Assembly: GCA_017881055.1 (NCBI GenBank)
Contig: JADGRF010000111.1
Location: 1 to 43,214 of the forward strand
DNA length: 43,214 bases
Source of the DNA: Sandaracinaceae bacterium
GTDB taxonomy: Bacteria; Myxococcota_A; Polyangia; Polyangiales; JAFGIB01
Direction of reading: 5' to 3'
Part shown: piece by piece, positions 31,696 through 39,312 of the stretch
Layout of the letters: each line of letters opens with the position of its first letter
Numbering within the stretch: the first letter of the stretch is position 1
Position numbers and translations under genes: made by a program
Notes under the pieces: generated by a model
What the model was told of the DNA's origin: nothing
What the model saw: the letters and a program-made list of their open reading frames with translations, nothing else
The model's database searches: none

Positions 31696-32619
31696 ATGGG
31701 AACACTCTTCGATCACCTGCCGGATTCGATCTCGATCTACGAAGTCGGCCCGCGCGACGGTCTGCAGAACGAAGCGGCCACGGTCGGCACCGTACGCAAG
31801 CTGCGCCTGGTGGAAGCGCTGATCGAGGCGGGCCTGACGCGCATCGAGATCACCAGCTTCGTCTCGCCGCTGTGGATCCCGCAGCTCGCGGACGCCAGCA
31901 ATCTTGCCGCGCTCTTGCCACCGCGCGCGGGCGTCACGTTCTCCGCGCTCTGTCCGAACCTGAAGGGCCTCGAGCGCGCGCACGACGCGGGCATCCCGGA
32001 GATCGCGATCTTCCTGAGCGCCAGCGAGACGCACAACCGTCGCAATATCAACAAGTCGATCGAGCAAGCGCTGGAGGTGTTTCGCGAGCTTCTGCCGGTC
32101 GCCCTCGGCTACGGCATGCGCGTGCGCGGCTACGTGTCGACGGTCTGGGGTTGTCCCTACGAAGGGCCGGTCGATCCGCGTCGCTCATTGGTGCTTGCCC
32201 GCACGTTGATCGAGCTTGGCTGCTACGAAATCTCGCTCGGCGACACGATCGGTGTCGGCACTCCGCTGCAGACCAAAGAAGTGCTCGACGTGATCACGAG
32301 CGAAGTGCCGGTGGAAAAGCTCGCGCTGCACATGCATGACACGCGCGGCCAAGCGCTCGCCAACGTGCTCACCGGCATCTCGATGGGCATTCGCACGATC
32401 GACGCCGCGATCGCTGGCCTCGGCGGCTGTCCGTACGCACCGGGCGCGTCGGGCAATCTGGCCACCGAAGACGTCGCCTACATGTTGCACCATATGGGCA
32501 TCAGTACCGGCATCGACCTAGAACGGCTTTGGGAAGCGGGCCGCGTCGCAGAAGCAATTTTGCGTCGCGAGCTGCCAGGCCGTGTGCATCGCGCGGGTCT
32601 GCGCTCGCTCAAAGGTTGA
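31696..32619 (+). CDS. mvaB: Hydroxymethylglutaryl-CoA lyase
   Basis: The 307-residue protein carries the family hallmarks: IYEVGPRDGLQNE (Arg-Asp catalytic pair), ITSFVSPLWIPQLAD, SASETHNRRNIN, and STVWGCPYEG. Also present are LHMHDTRGQALAN (metal His-x-His) and GLGGCPYAPGASGN with the loop Cys. HMG-CoA lyase splits HMG-CoA into acetoacetate and acetyl-CoA in leucine breakdown; in myxobacteria related chemistry also feeds isovaleryl-CoA metabolism (family knowledge). No liu genes are in the window. The ATG at 31696 has only a weak ribosome binding site (GGAAAATCC). Confidence 0.92.
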   Translation: MGTLFDHLPDSISIYEVGPRDGLQNEAATVGTVRKLRLVEALIEAGLTRIEITSFVSPLWIPQLADASNLAALLPPRAGVTFSALCPNLKGLERAHDAGIPEIAIFLSASETHNRRNINKSIEQALEVFRELLPVALGYGMRVRGYVSTVWGCPYEGPVDPRRSLVLARTLIELGCYEISLGDTIGVGTPLQTKEVLDVITSEVPVEKLALHMHDTRGQALANVLTGISMGIRTIDAAIAGLGGCPYAPGASGNLATEDVAYMLHHMGISTGIDLERLWEAGRVAEAILRRELPGRVHRAGLRSLKG

Positions 32620-32784
32620 GCTCGTGGCAATGCGATGTCGTAAAACGCGTCTTTTCTAGGCGTTCTTCTGCGTGTTTGGCGACTCGCGCTGTCCCTGAAT
32701 TAGGGGGCGGTTGGCCGACGCGCAGCTCGATGCTACGGTCGCTGACGCTTCGGCAAAGCCCAACGGGCGCGCTCCGAAGAGGTT

Positions 32785-32824
32785 CGAGCAGTCGAGCGAG
32801 CAGTCGGGCGAGCAGTCGAGAACG
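32785..32824. repeat. 12-bp tandem repeat just before the mepA-like start codon
   Basis: CGAGCAGTCGAG, CGAGCAGTCGGG and CGAGCAGTCGAG follow one another, ending a few bases before the ATG at 32825. The reading frame is open through the array (repeated Glu-Gln-Ser). This is the same arrangement as at 29771-29811, with an unrelated unit. Confidence 0.88.
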
Positions 32825-33943
32825 ATGCAGAAGAGCGCCCGTACTAGTTTCGTATTCGTCGTGAGTTGTGTCGGGGCGCTGACCTCGCCAAGCGCATGGT
32901 CTATGCGCGCGTTCGCGGCGCCACCTGCGCAAGGCCTCGTCGCGTCGACCACGCCGGCGAGCGCGCAGTGGATCCTGCACGAGGTGTTGCCGGGTGAGTT
33001 GCTGCAGCAGATCGCCGATCGCTACGCCGTGTCGAGCCAGTCGCTCGAGCGCTGGAACAAGCTCGACGGCACGCATCCGGTCTACCGCGCCGGCCAGAAG
33101 CTGCGCGTGTACACGCAGCTCGGCACGCACACGCGCGACAAGCTGCACTACGAAGTGCGCGCGGGTGACTCGTGGGCGAGGATCGCGACGCGCTTCGGCG
33201 TCTCGCAGCGCGACCTGCAGCACCGCTGGAACAGCTGCGGCGGCGCACTGCGCGTCGGTCAGCCGCTGATCGTCTGGGTCGAGCGCGAGACGCACGAGCG
33301 CGAACAAGCCGCGCGCGCCGAAGAGCTGCCGATCGTGAGCCTGCCCGAAGGTGCGGCTATCGCGCAGAGCGTCGGCTCGCCCGGCCACGGCTACCTGCAA
33401 AACGGTATGCAGCTGCCGAAGAACGACGCGCTGTATACGATCCGCAACCCCGAGCACAGCTACGCATCCAGCCACGCGATCGAAGCGCTGCAGACGGGCA
33501 TCGCGAATTTCCGCCGCGAGACGGGCTTCGCGCGGCAGATCCTGATCGCGGACATGAGCGTGGAAGAAGGCGGGCGATTCGGACCGCATCACTCGCACCG
33601 TAGCGGGCGCGACGTGGACATCGCCCTGCCACAGAAGGCCGATCCGCCGAAGAATGCGCAGCCCGAATCGCCAGCGCGCGTCGATTGGCTCGCGACCTGG
33701 CGGCTGATCAAGTCGTTCGTCGACACCGACCAGGTGCGCTACGTGTTTTTGTCGCGCTCGTGTCAGTTGGCGCTGTATCGCGCGGCCAAGGACGACGGCG
33801 CGTCCCACGCCGATCTTCTGCGCATCATCCAGTATCCGGGGCACGGCAAGGCCGCGATCGTGCGGCACGCGCACGGTCACACGAGCCACATGCACGTGCG
33901 CTTCCGCTGCGGCCCCGAAGAGACCGCCTGCGAAGAGATCTGA
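32825..33943 (+). CDS. LysM-MepA penicillin-insensitive murein endopeptidase
   Basis: This is a 372-residue exported protein with a signal region at 1-32 (FVFVVSCVGALTSPSAWSMRAFA). Two LysM-like peptidoglycan-binding modules lie at about 50-95 (LPGELLQQIADRYAVSSQSL) and 102-148 (AGDSWARIATRFGVSQRDL). The C-terminal MepA-type metallopeptidase has GGRFGPHHSHRSGRDVDIAL with zinc ligands His and Asp, and HGHTSHMHVRF. MepA cuts D-Ala-mDAP cross-links (established). Fusion to LysM modules anchors it to the wall. The start is uncertain because the frame is open upstream through a 12-bp repeat. ATG 32825 gives the most sensible signal peptide, although no ribosome binding site precedes it. Confidence 0.87.
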   Translation: MQKSARTSFVFVVSCVGALTSPSAWSMRAFAAPPAQGLVASTTPASAQWILHEVLPGELLQQIADRYAVSSQSLERWNKLDGTHPVYRAGQKLRVYTQLGTHTRDKLHYEVRAGDSWARIATRFGVSQRDLQHRWNSCGGALRVGQPLIVWVERETHEREQAARAEELPIVSLPEGAAIAQSVGSPGHGYLQNGMQLPKNDALYTIRNPEHSYASSHAIEALQTGIANFRRETGFARQILIADMSVEEGGRFGPHHSHRSGRDVDIALPQKADPPKNAQPESPARVDWLATWRLIKSFVDTDQVRYVFLSRSCQLALYRAAKDDGASHADLLRIIQYPGHGKAAIVRHAHGHTSHMHVRFRCGPEETACEEI

Positions 33944-33990
33944 GCTACGCGACGCGGCGGCGCGGTGCGATGATCAGCAAGCAGCGCGGG

Positions 33991-34722
33991 TCAACGCTGC
34001 GCGGGAACCAGCACGGCACATGCCGTCCGCGGCGGGAGATGGTCGCGACCGTTGGCGAGCTCGACCCGGTCCAGCGCGCGAGCCCCCAGCACGACGCACA
34101 CGGTCGCGGGAGTCTTTCCCGTCAGCCGGAACGTGCCCGGCAGAGCCACGTGGTTTCCGCAGCTGATGGCGGCATCGTTTCGGAGCGGGAAGTACGTCTC
34201 GCCGGCCTGAAGCACGACCAAGTCCCAATACGTCGCCGTGGAGCTAGGCGGACAGCTGACGTTCGCTTCGAGACGGTCACCCTGGTCGAACGTGCTCGGA
34301 TCGCGCGCGATGTCACCTCCGCGCTCGCGCACGAGCGGAAGCGCGACGTCGCCGCCCTTCACGCTAGTGCTGGGCATAGGCAGCGCATGCTCGCCGCCAC
34401 CGTTCCGCAGCATGAGCAACACCGCCGCAGCCAGCGCGAGCGCGCCGCCCACGAACGACAGACGGCGCACGACGCCGTATTCGAAGCCGCCGGCCTTCGG
34501 CAAGAGCTCCGGCAAAGGCAGCCCAGACGCCTGCGCCGCCGTCAGCTGCAGCTCGGGCAGCTTTACCTCGCCGGCACGCAGCTCGTCGAGACACGCGCGA
34601 CAGGTCGCGCATTCGCCAAGATGCGCGACGATGCGCGCGCGCTCCTGTCCGGCCAGCTCGCCGAGCAGATAGCGCTCCAGGCGCAGAAACGACGCGGGCT
34701 CGCTGGCGCAATCGGCGTTCAC
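33991..34722 (-). CDS. Anti-sigma factor with N-terminal zinc finger (zf-HC2)
   Basis: This is a 243-residue protein. Its N-terminal HLGECATCRAC block supplies the His-x3-Cys-x2-Cys of zinc-binding anti-sigma domains. One transmembrane segment lies at about 88-106 (LSFVGGALALAAAVLLML). The periplasmic C-terminal region of about 135 residues is of unknown fold. It would hold the neighbouring ECF sigma factor inactive at the membrane (family knowledge). The GTG start at 34722 overlaps the sigma stop as GTGA, so the two are translationally coupled. Because the sigma gene is frameshifted, the anti-sigma may now lack its target unless frameshifting restores it. Confidence 0.8.
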   Translation of the reverse strand: MNADCASEPASFLRLERYLLGELAGQERARIVAHLGECATCRACLDELRAGEVKLPELQLTAAQASGLPLPELLPKAGGFEYGVVRRLSFVGGALALAAAVLLMLRNGGGEHALPMPSTSVKGGDVALPLVRERGGDIARDPSTFDQGDRLEANVSCPPSSTATYWDLVVLQAGETYFPLRNDAAISCGNHVALPGTFRLTGKTPATVCVVLGARALDRVELANGRDHLPPRTACAVLVPAQR

Positions 34723-35190
34723 GACTCACCGCCTTCGGCGCGCAGCCTGCGCACGGCATCACGCACGTGCTCGAGGTCTTTGCCGACGGTCTTGCAGCTA
34801 GCGCCGCACAGCGCGGCGATCTCCTCCTGCGAGAGATCGTCGAAGTAGCGGTACACGACCAGCTCGCTCTGGCGCGGCGGCAGCTCGCGCAGCAGCTTCG
34901 CGAGCAGATCGAGCCCGATCACTTCGTCGTCGCAACGCGTACGCACGCTGCCGCGCAACGCCGGGGCCTGCTCCGCGAGCAAGCGCGGACGATTCTTCTC
35001 GTCACGCAACAGTGTGAGGCAACGGGTGAGTCACGGCTCGATACAAATAGGGCAGGTCGACCTCGCTGCGCCCGGCAGCAAACAGGTCGACGAACAGCGT
35101 TTGCACGACGTCGCGCGCGTCGGCGTCGCTGCCGAGCAAGCGCTGCGCTTTGCGGACGAGCGCTGGACCGTAGCGCCGGTAGATCTCCAT
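34719..35190 (-). pseudogene. ECF-type sigma factor with +1 frameshift
   Basis: Region 2 is encoded from ATG 35190 (MEIYRRYGPALVRKAQRLLG, then DADARDVVQTLFVDLF). Region 4 (RELPPRQSELVVYRYFDDLS, then QEEIAALCGASCKTVGKDLE) follows in another frame. In the first frame translation ends at a stop at 35002-35004. Removing one base from the GGG at 35023-35025 (plus strand) joins the frames and restores a typical linker, AVTHRCLTLLRDEKNRP. So a one-base insertion in a short homopolymer separates promoter -10 recognition from -35 recognition. A sequencing error, a true pseudogene or programmed frameshifting could each explain it. It follows the caspase-like stop by 4 bp and is coupled to the anti-sigma gene. 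Confidence 0.8.
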
Positions 35191-35194
35191 GCCG

Positions 35195-35647
35195 TCACCG
35201 GCATACTCCCGCGAGAAGCTCACCAAGCGCCAGCTCTTCGCTGCCCAGGTGAATGGCATCCGCGCGCGCGTGACCCGAATAGTAGAACACCAGCTGCGCC
35301 TGCTCACCGCGGGCCCGCGCGGCTTGCAGCTCGTCACCGACAGCTGCCAACGTGGCAACCAGCTGGGCTCTATCCGGCCCGAGCAGCACGTGCGTGCGGG
35401 CTTCGGAAAACTTGCCCAGCTCGCGCAGCACCGCCGCCATCGGCTGCGCGTCCGCCTCGGCGTAATGCAGCGTGGTCTGCCCCACTCCGCCGGGGTTCTC
35501 GCCGATCAACACCGCGTAGGGATTGGTCACCGCGCCAGGTTGCAGCGCCTCTCGCCCCTGCAGCACCTCCTGTGCCGCCACCGGCTGCACGAAGGCCGCC
35601 GCCATCAGCAGCACACGCCCCACGACCCATCGCCTGGGAAAATTCAT
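35195..35647 (-). pseudogene. Caspase-like (peptidase C14) protein, truncated before the catalytic Cys
   Basis: About 150 residues: a signal peptide (VVGRVLLMAAAFVQPVAA) and then the front of a caspase p20-like fold. It shows YAVLIGENPGGVGQTTLHYA, DAQPMAAVLRELG, and the catalytic-His block VFYYSGHARADAIHLGSEEL. The frame ends at LLAGVCR, just before the region where family members carry the DxC catalytic cysteine. The rest of the peptidase is absent, and the sigma factor starts 4 bp later. The gene may be a deletion remnant, or a His-only caspase fold with another role. The start ATG 35647 is preceded by GGAG. Caspase-like, sigma and anti-sigma genes in one operon suggest a regulated stress module (inference). 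Confidence 0.7.
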
Positions 35648-35730
35648 CAGCAGCATCTCCAGCAAGTTAACGCGCAACCCCCCAGCCCTTGGGAGGCGCC
35701 CCCCTGCTTTTTCGATGCCGCAAGCGACAA

Positions 35731-35874
35731 AAACAGTGACGCATGGGGCGCGATACGCGAGCGAGGCGCCTTCGGTTTCGAGGAGCGCGCGGAGCGGACT
35801 TCCCGTCCGTGAGCACGCACCACAGAAAGCGAAGGCGGATCGCGAAGTGGATCGCGCTCCAGGCGTTACTGTTT
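35731..35874. repeat. AACAG-type inverted-repeat element, long copy (144 bp)
   Basis: Its ends are AAACAGTGACGC (35731-) and GCGTTACTGTTT (-35874). The interior aligns, inverted, with the copy at 2416-2556. The right end encodes the last three codons (Ala-Lys-Gln) and the TAA of the haem-motif lipoprotein gene on the minus strand. It lies upstream of the caspase-like gene, separating that operon from the lipoprotein transcript. Confidence 0.82.
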
Positions 35875-36804
35875 AGCGCCGGCCTTGATCCAGTTGCACA
35901 CGGCGTCCAGCGCCGCTTTCGAGATGGCCTGGCCACCGAGCGGCATCGCACTTCCGCAGACGCCAGCCGGCGCTTGCGCGGCGGGCAGGAGCTTCTGGTA
36001 CAGCAGCGAGCCTGCGCAGTCGCCCGCCGCCACGAGCTTGCCGCGCATCTTGCACGAGCCATTCGCGAACGCGTCCGGGCCGACCAGGGTCGTATACGCG
36101 GCATCCATCGTGGTGAAGTCGAGCGCCTGCTGCGCTTTGTACGGGTTGTTGGCGTCCGCGTTGTGACACGCGGTGCACCCGCCGAGCACCACGCCGTAGA
36201 TGCTGGCAAAGCTCGGAGCGATCGTCGTGCTCTTCGCAGGCACGGTGTCGCCGAACGTCTGCGGGGCTGCGGGGTCGGTGGTCGCGACGATCGGCGCGTC
36301 GCAGGCCAGCCAGTTGCGCAGCATCTCTTTGCCGGCGCTCGTGGTGACGAGCGGCACCGCGGTCGTGCTCGGCGCACCGCTCGCATCGAGCCACATCAGT
36401 GGCGCGCGCTTGCCCACCCCGCCCGGCGGCATCGAGCCGTTGTCGACGCGGTCGTAGAAGCTCGGTGCCAGCTCGCGCACGCGCTCGATGCCGTTGCGCA
36501 GCACGGTGATGTCGTGCGCGCTAGGACTTGCGCCAAGCGGCACGGTGTCGAAGTCAGCGTTGTGCGGTGCACCAAGGCGTCCCGCACCGGTGGCGCCCGC
36601 GGCGTGACAGAACGCGCCCGCGCACGACTGAAACACCTGCGCCTGGCCCGCGTAGAACGGAGTCCCATCCGGCGCGTACACGATCGTCTTGGCCAGCTGC
36701 AGGTCGCACTTGCCGAGATCGGGCGCACATGCCGAAAGCCAACTGGCCAAACACAAACACAACGAGAGCACGGCCGGAGCACGCCACAGACCGATCGAGC
36801 GCAT
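35866..36804 (-). CDS. Lipoprotein with two c-type haem motifs
   Basis: This is a 312-residue protein with a signal peptide and lipobox SWLSAC. Two haem-attachment-like sequences are seen: CTACH, a canonical CxxCH, and CAGAFCH, a rarer CxxxxCH form. Other Cys pairs (SCKM, DCAG, VCGS, AVCNW) recall the myxobacterial Cys-rich cytochrome-like lipoproteins. MPPGG and MPLGG could supply axial Met ligands. An electron-transfer role at the cell envelope is inferred. Its stop codon is provided by the terminus of a dispersed repeat (ending AKQ). Nearby genes give no respiratory context. Confidence 0.72.
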   Translation of the reverse strand: MRSIGLWRAPAVLSLCLCLASWLSACAPDLGKCDLQLAKTIVYAPDGTPFYAGQAQVFQSCAGAFCHAAGATGAGRLGAPHNADFDTVPLGASPSAHDITVLRNGIERVRELAPSFYDRVDNGSMPPGGVGKRAPLMWLDASGAPSTTAVPLVTTSAGKEMLRNWLACDAPIVATTDPAAPQTFGDTVPAKSTTIAPSFASIYGVVLGGCTACHNADANNPYKAQQALDFTTMDAAYTTLVGPDAFANGSCKMRGKLVAAGDCAGSLLYQKLLPAAQAPAGVCGSAMPLGGQAISKAALDAVCNWIKAGAKQ

Positions 36805-37021
36805 ACCTGGGTTCTCCTCAACACACGCGAGCGCACACGATGCTCTGCGCCCGAAATACGGTCAAGACGCAACTGAAGCTGCCACCCGCCGATGCTCAGC
36901 AAAGATCATTTCCACACCTTTCGCAGATGCTATTTCTCATCCCCGCGAAACGCCCTGCGGCTTTTCGCAGACACGCCCGCCTTGGCGAAGGCCAGGGGAC
37001 GGTGCAGACTGGAGCAAGTCG
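36805..37021. other. Divergent intergenic region containing a degenerate hairpin repeat
   Basis: These 217 bp separate the haem lipoprotein from a small secreted protein. The block at 36885-36945 is AT-richer, as expected of promoters. A degenerate CATACCC hairpin lies at 36944-36969: CGCGAAA pairs with TTTCGCA, with one mismatch at the base. Confidence 0.55.
36944..36969. repeat. CATACCC hairpin repeat, degenerate copy G
   Basis: CGCGAAA-CGCCCTGCGGCT-TTTCGCA preserves the stem pattern of copies B and C, with changed loop bases and one terminal mismatch. The preceding bases are CATCCC instead of CATACCC. Confidence 0.65.
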
Positions 37022-37336
37022 ATGCAGCTCGTACGCAAACAGGGTCTCCGGGTTGGTTTGGCGTGGAGCGCGCTCGTTCTTGCCGTGAGCGCAACGGCCC
37101 CGGCCCGCGCGAGCACACCAAGCTACTACATCTCCGAGCTCATCACGCCGGCCGGCTGGGAAATTCACAGCGTGAACGAGCGCTGCGCATGGCGCGACGT
37201 CAGCAGCAGCGCGGAGATCGTGACGCCCGCAGCGTGGGTGCAACGCAGCGGCCGTGAGGAGCCCAGCTGGAACGGCGGTTGCTCGTGTTCCGATCTGGTG
37301 ATCCCGCTCGAGTGGGGCTCTTCGGTCAAGCCGTAG
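37022..37336 (+). CDS. Small secreted protein of unknown function
   Basis: This is a 104-residue protein with a clear signal peptide (GLAWSALVLAVSATAPARA). The mature part has four Cys in two groups (NERCAW and GGCSCSD) and several Trp residues, suggesting a small disulfide-stabilised fold. The repeated pattern ELITPAGWEI, EIVTPAAWVQ, DLVIPLEWGS occurs three times, so it may consist of three short tandem beta units. I do not recognise the family. It lies between the haem lipoprotein and a hybrid kinase. The ATG 37022 has GGAGCAAG upstream. Confidence 0.6.
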   Translation: MQLVRKQGLRVGLAWSALVLAVSATAPARASTPSYYISELITPAGWEIHSVNERCAWRDVSSSAEIVTPAAWVQRSGREEPSWNGGCSCSDLVIPLEWGSSVKP

Positions 37337-37476
37337 GGTTCAGCCACTGCTCGGCCACGCCCGAACGCGTGACGCGCAGAGAGCAGACCTCAGTGTAGGC
37401 ATTCGTAGGCCGCACCAGCGCCATGCGTGGAATGGCAGCACATTCCACAAATGCTTGAAAAATCGCTATCATTGGG

Positions 37477-39312
37477 ATGGCCCACCCGATGTCAGAAGCT
37501 CAGAAGACCGGGAGCATCCTGCCGATGGATGCGGACGATGCCGTAACGCCGGCCGCGGTCGTCGACGCGATGAACGCCCAACTGGCGCAAGCAATGCGCC
37601 CGATCTGCGTCGGCCTCGCGTTGTTCTACGCGCTGATCAGCATCTGGTTCGGTCACGAGCTCAGCACGCACACGGACGCGCAGCTTCCGTCTGTAGTCGT
37701 GGACCTCGGCCCCGTGTCGTTGCGCCTGCTCGCCGGCGCCATGAAGCCGATCTCGACCGGCCTCTTCTCGTTCGGCCTGCTAGCTGCCGCGTTCTGGTTC
37801 GAGCGCAACCAGCTGCCGCCGAAGCTGGCGCATCCCGTGGCCGCAACGATCGGGCTCGCGATCATCGCGAACTGCCTGCTCTTGATCGTGAGCGGCGACG
37901 AGGCGCGTCAGACCACGAACTTGATGATCGCCGAGATCGGGTTCGGCTGCCTGCTCTTCTCTACGCGCTGGTTCGGGCTGCTCACGGCAGCGTCACTCGG
38001 CGGCTGGCTGTGGGTCGTCGGCGCGCGCCGCCAAGAGGAGGATTGGTACCACTTCGGCATCGCGCTGGTCCAAGCGACCCTGTTCGGGCTCTTGGTGTTG
38101 ACCGTACGCATCCGGGCGCAGCGCAAGCTGCAGCATCTGTTTCTGCGCGATCAGATCCTGAAGCAAGGTCTGCAGACTGCGAACGAAGCTGCGCAGGTGG
38201 CCGTGCGGGCGAAGTCCGAGTTCCTCGCCAACATGAGCCACGAGATCCGCACGCCGATGACGGCGATGCTGGGCATGACCGAGCTCTTGCAGATGACGGA
38301 CCTCGACCCGGCACAGCGCGAGTACGCCGACACGGTCGCGCGCTCCGGTGACACGCTGCTCACGCTGGTCAACGACATCCTCGATTTTTCGAAGATCGAG
38401 GCAGGTCAGCTCTCGCTCGAGCAAGTGCGCTTCGACGTAGCCGAGCTGCTCGACGAAGTGCACGAAATGCTCGCGGTGAAAGTGAACGCGAAGAAGCTCG
38501 GCTTCGAGATCCACATCGACGAAGGCATTCCGCGCCACTGGAAGGGCGACCCGACACGCATCAAGCAGATTCTGGTGAACTTGGCCGGTAACGCAATCAA
38601 GTTCACGCACACGGGCAAGATCACGCTGCACGCCAGCGCCACGCCCATGGGCGCGCAGTGGGTGTTGTCGCTGGCAGTAGCGGACACGGGCATCGGCATC
38701 GCCAAGGAGCACCAGAGCCGCGTCTTCGAAGCGTTCATGCAGGCCGATACCTCCACGACGCGACGCTACGGCGGTACGGGCCTCGGCCTTGCGATCTCGA
38801 ACCAGCTCGTGCGCTTGATGGGCGGCGAGATCAAGCTCGCGAGCGAGCTGAACCAGGGCTCTACGTTCACGGTGGTCTTGCCGCTACCGAGCGATGAGAC
38901 CGTCGTCGAAGAGCACGTCGCCGCGGAGGCTCCGGTGCGCCGATCGTTCAGCGCGCACGTGCTGTTGGTCGAGGACAATCCCGAAAACGGCTCGCTCGCG
39001 GTACAGATGCTCGAGCACCTTGGCTGCACGGTCGAGCATGCCGGTGACGGTCAGGACGCCATCGACAAGCTAGCGAACGGCGGCTTCGATCTCGTATTCA
39101 TGGATTGCCACATGCCGCGCCTCAACGGCTACGACGCGACGCGGCGCATTCGCGCTGGCGAGCACAACGGCGAGCATCTCAAGATCATTGCGCTCACCGC
39201 GAGCGTCCTGCCCGAAGAGCGTCAGAAGTGCATCGACGTGGGCATGGACGACTACGTCGCGAAGCCCTTCTCGCGGCGCGATCTACAGGTCGCGCTCGAG
39301 CGCTGGCTGTAG
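37477..39312 (+). CDS. Membrane hybrid histidine kinase with receiver domain
   Basis: This is a 611-residue protein. Five or six transmembrane segments lie between about 40 and 215 and form the sensor part; no periplasmic domain is evident. A short coiled coil leads to HisKA with [13 protein letters not shown] (His255). The HATPase has N-box [11 protein letters not shown]1 DTGIGI and G2 [10 protein letters not shown], all intact. The C-terminal receiver has the VEDN start, acceptor Asp543 in FMDCHMP, and the AKPF lysine. It is therefore a working hybrid kinase, unlike the two near 10-14 kb. It needs an Hpt partner and output regulator that are not in the window. The last 30 bp overlap the convergent cysH-like gene. 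Confidence 0.92.
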   Translation: MAHPMSEAQKTGSILPMDADDAVTPAAVVDAMNAQLAQAMRPICVGLALFYALISIWFGHELSTHTDAQLPSVVVDLGPVSLRLLAGAMKPISTGLFSFGLLAAAFWFERNQLPPKLAHPVAATIGLAIIANCLLLIVSGDEARQTTNLMIAEIGFGCLLFSTRWFGLLTAASLGGWLWVVGARRQEEDWYHFGIALVQATLFGLLVLTVRIRAQRKLQHLFLRDQILKQGLQTANEAAQVAVRAKSEFLANMSHEIRTPMTAMLGMTELLQMTDLDPAQREYADTVARSGDTLLTLVNDILDFSKIEAGQLSLEQVRFDVAELLDEVHEMLAVKVNAKKLGFEIHIDEGIPRHWKGDPTRIKQILVNLAGNAIKFTHTGKITLHASATPMGAQWVLSLAVADTGIGIAKEHQSRVFEAFMQADTSTTRRYGGTGLGLAISNQLVRLMGGEIKLASELNQGSTFTVVLPLPSDETVVEEHVAAEAPVRRSFSAHVLLVEDNPENGSLAVQMLEHLGCTVEHAGDGQDAIDKLANGGFDLVFMDCHMPRLNGYDATRRIRAGEHNGEHLKIIALTASVLPEERQKCIDVGMDDYVAKPFSRRDLQVALERWL

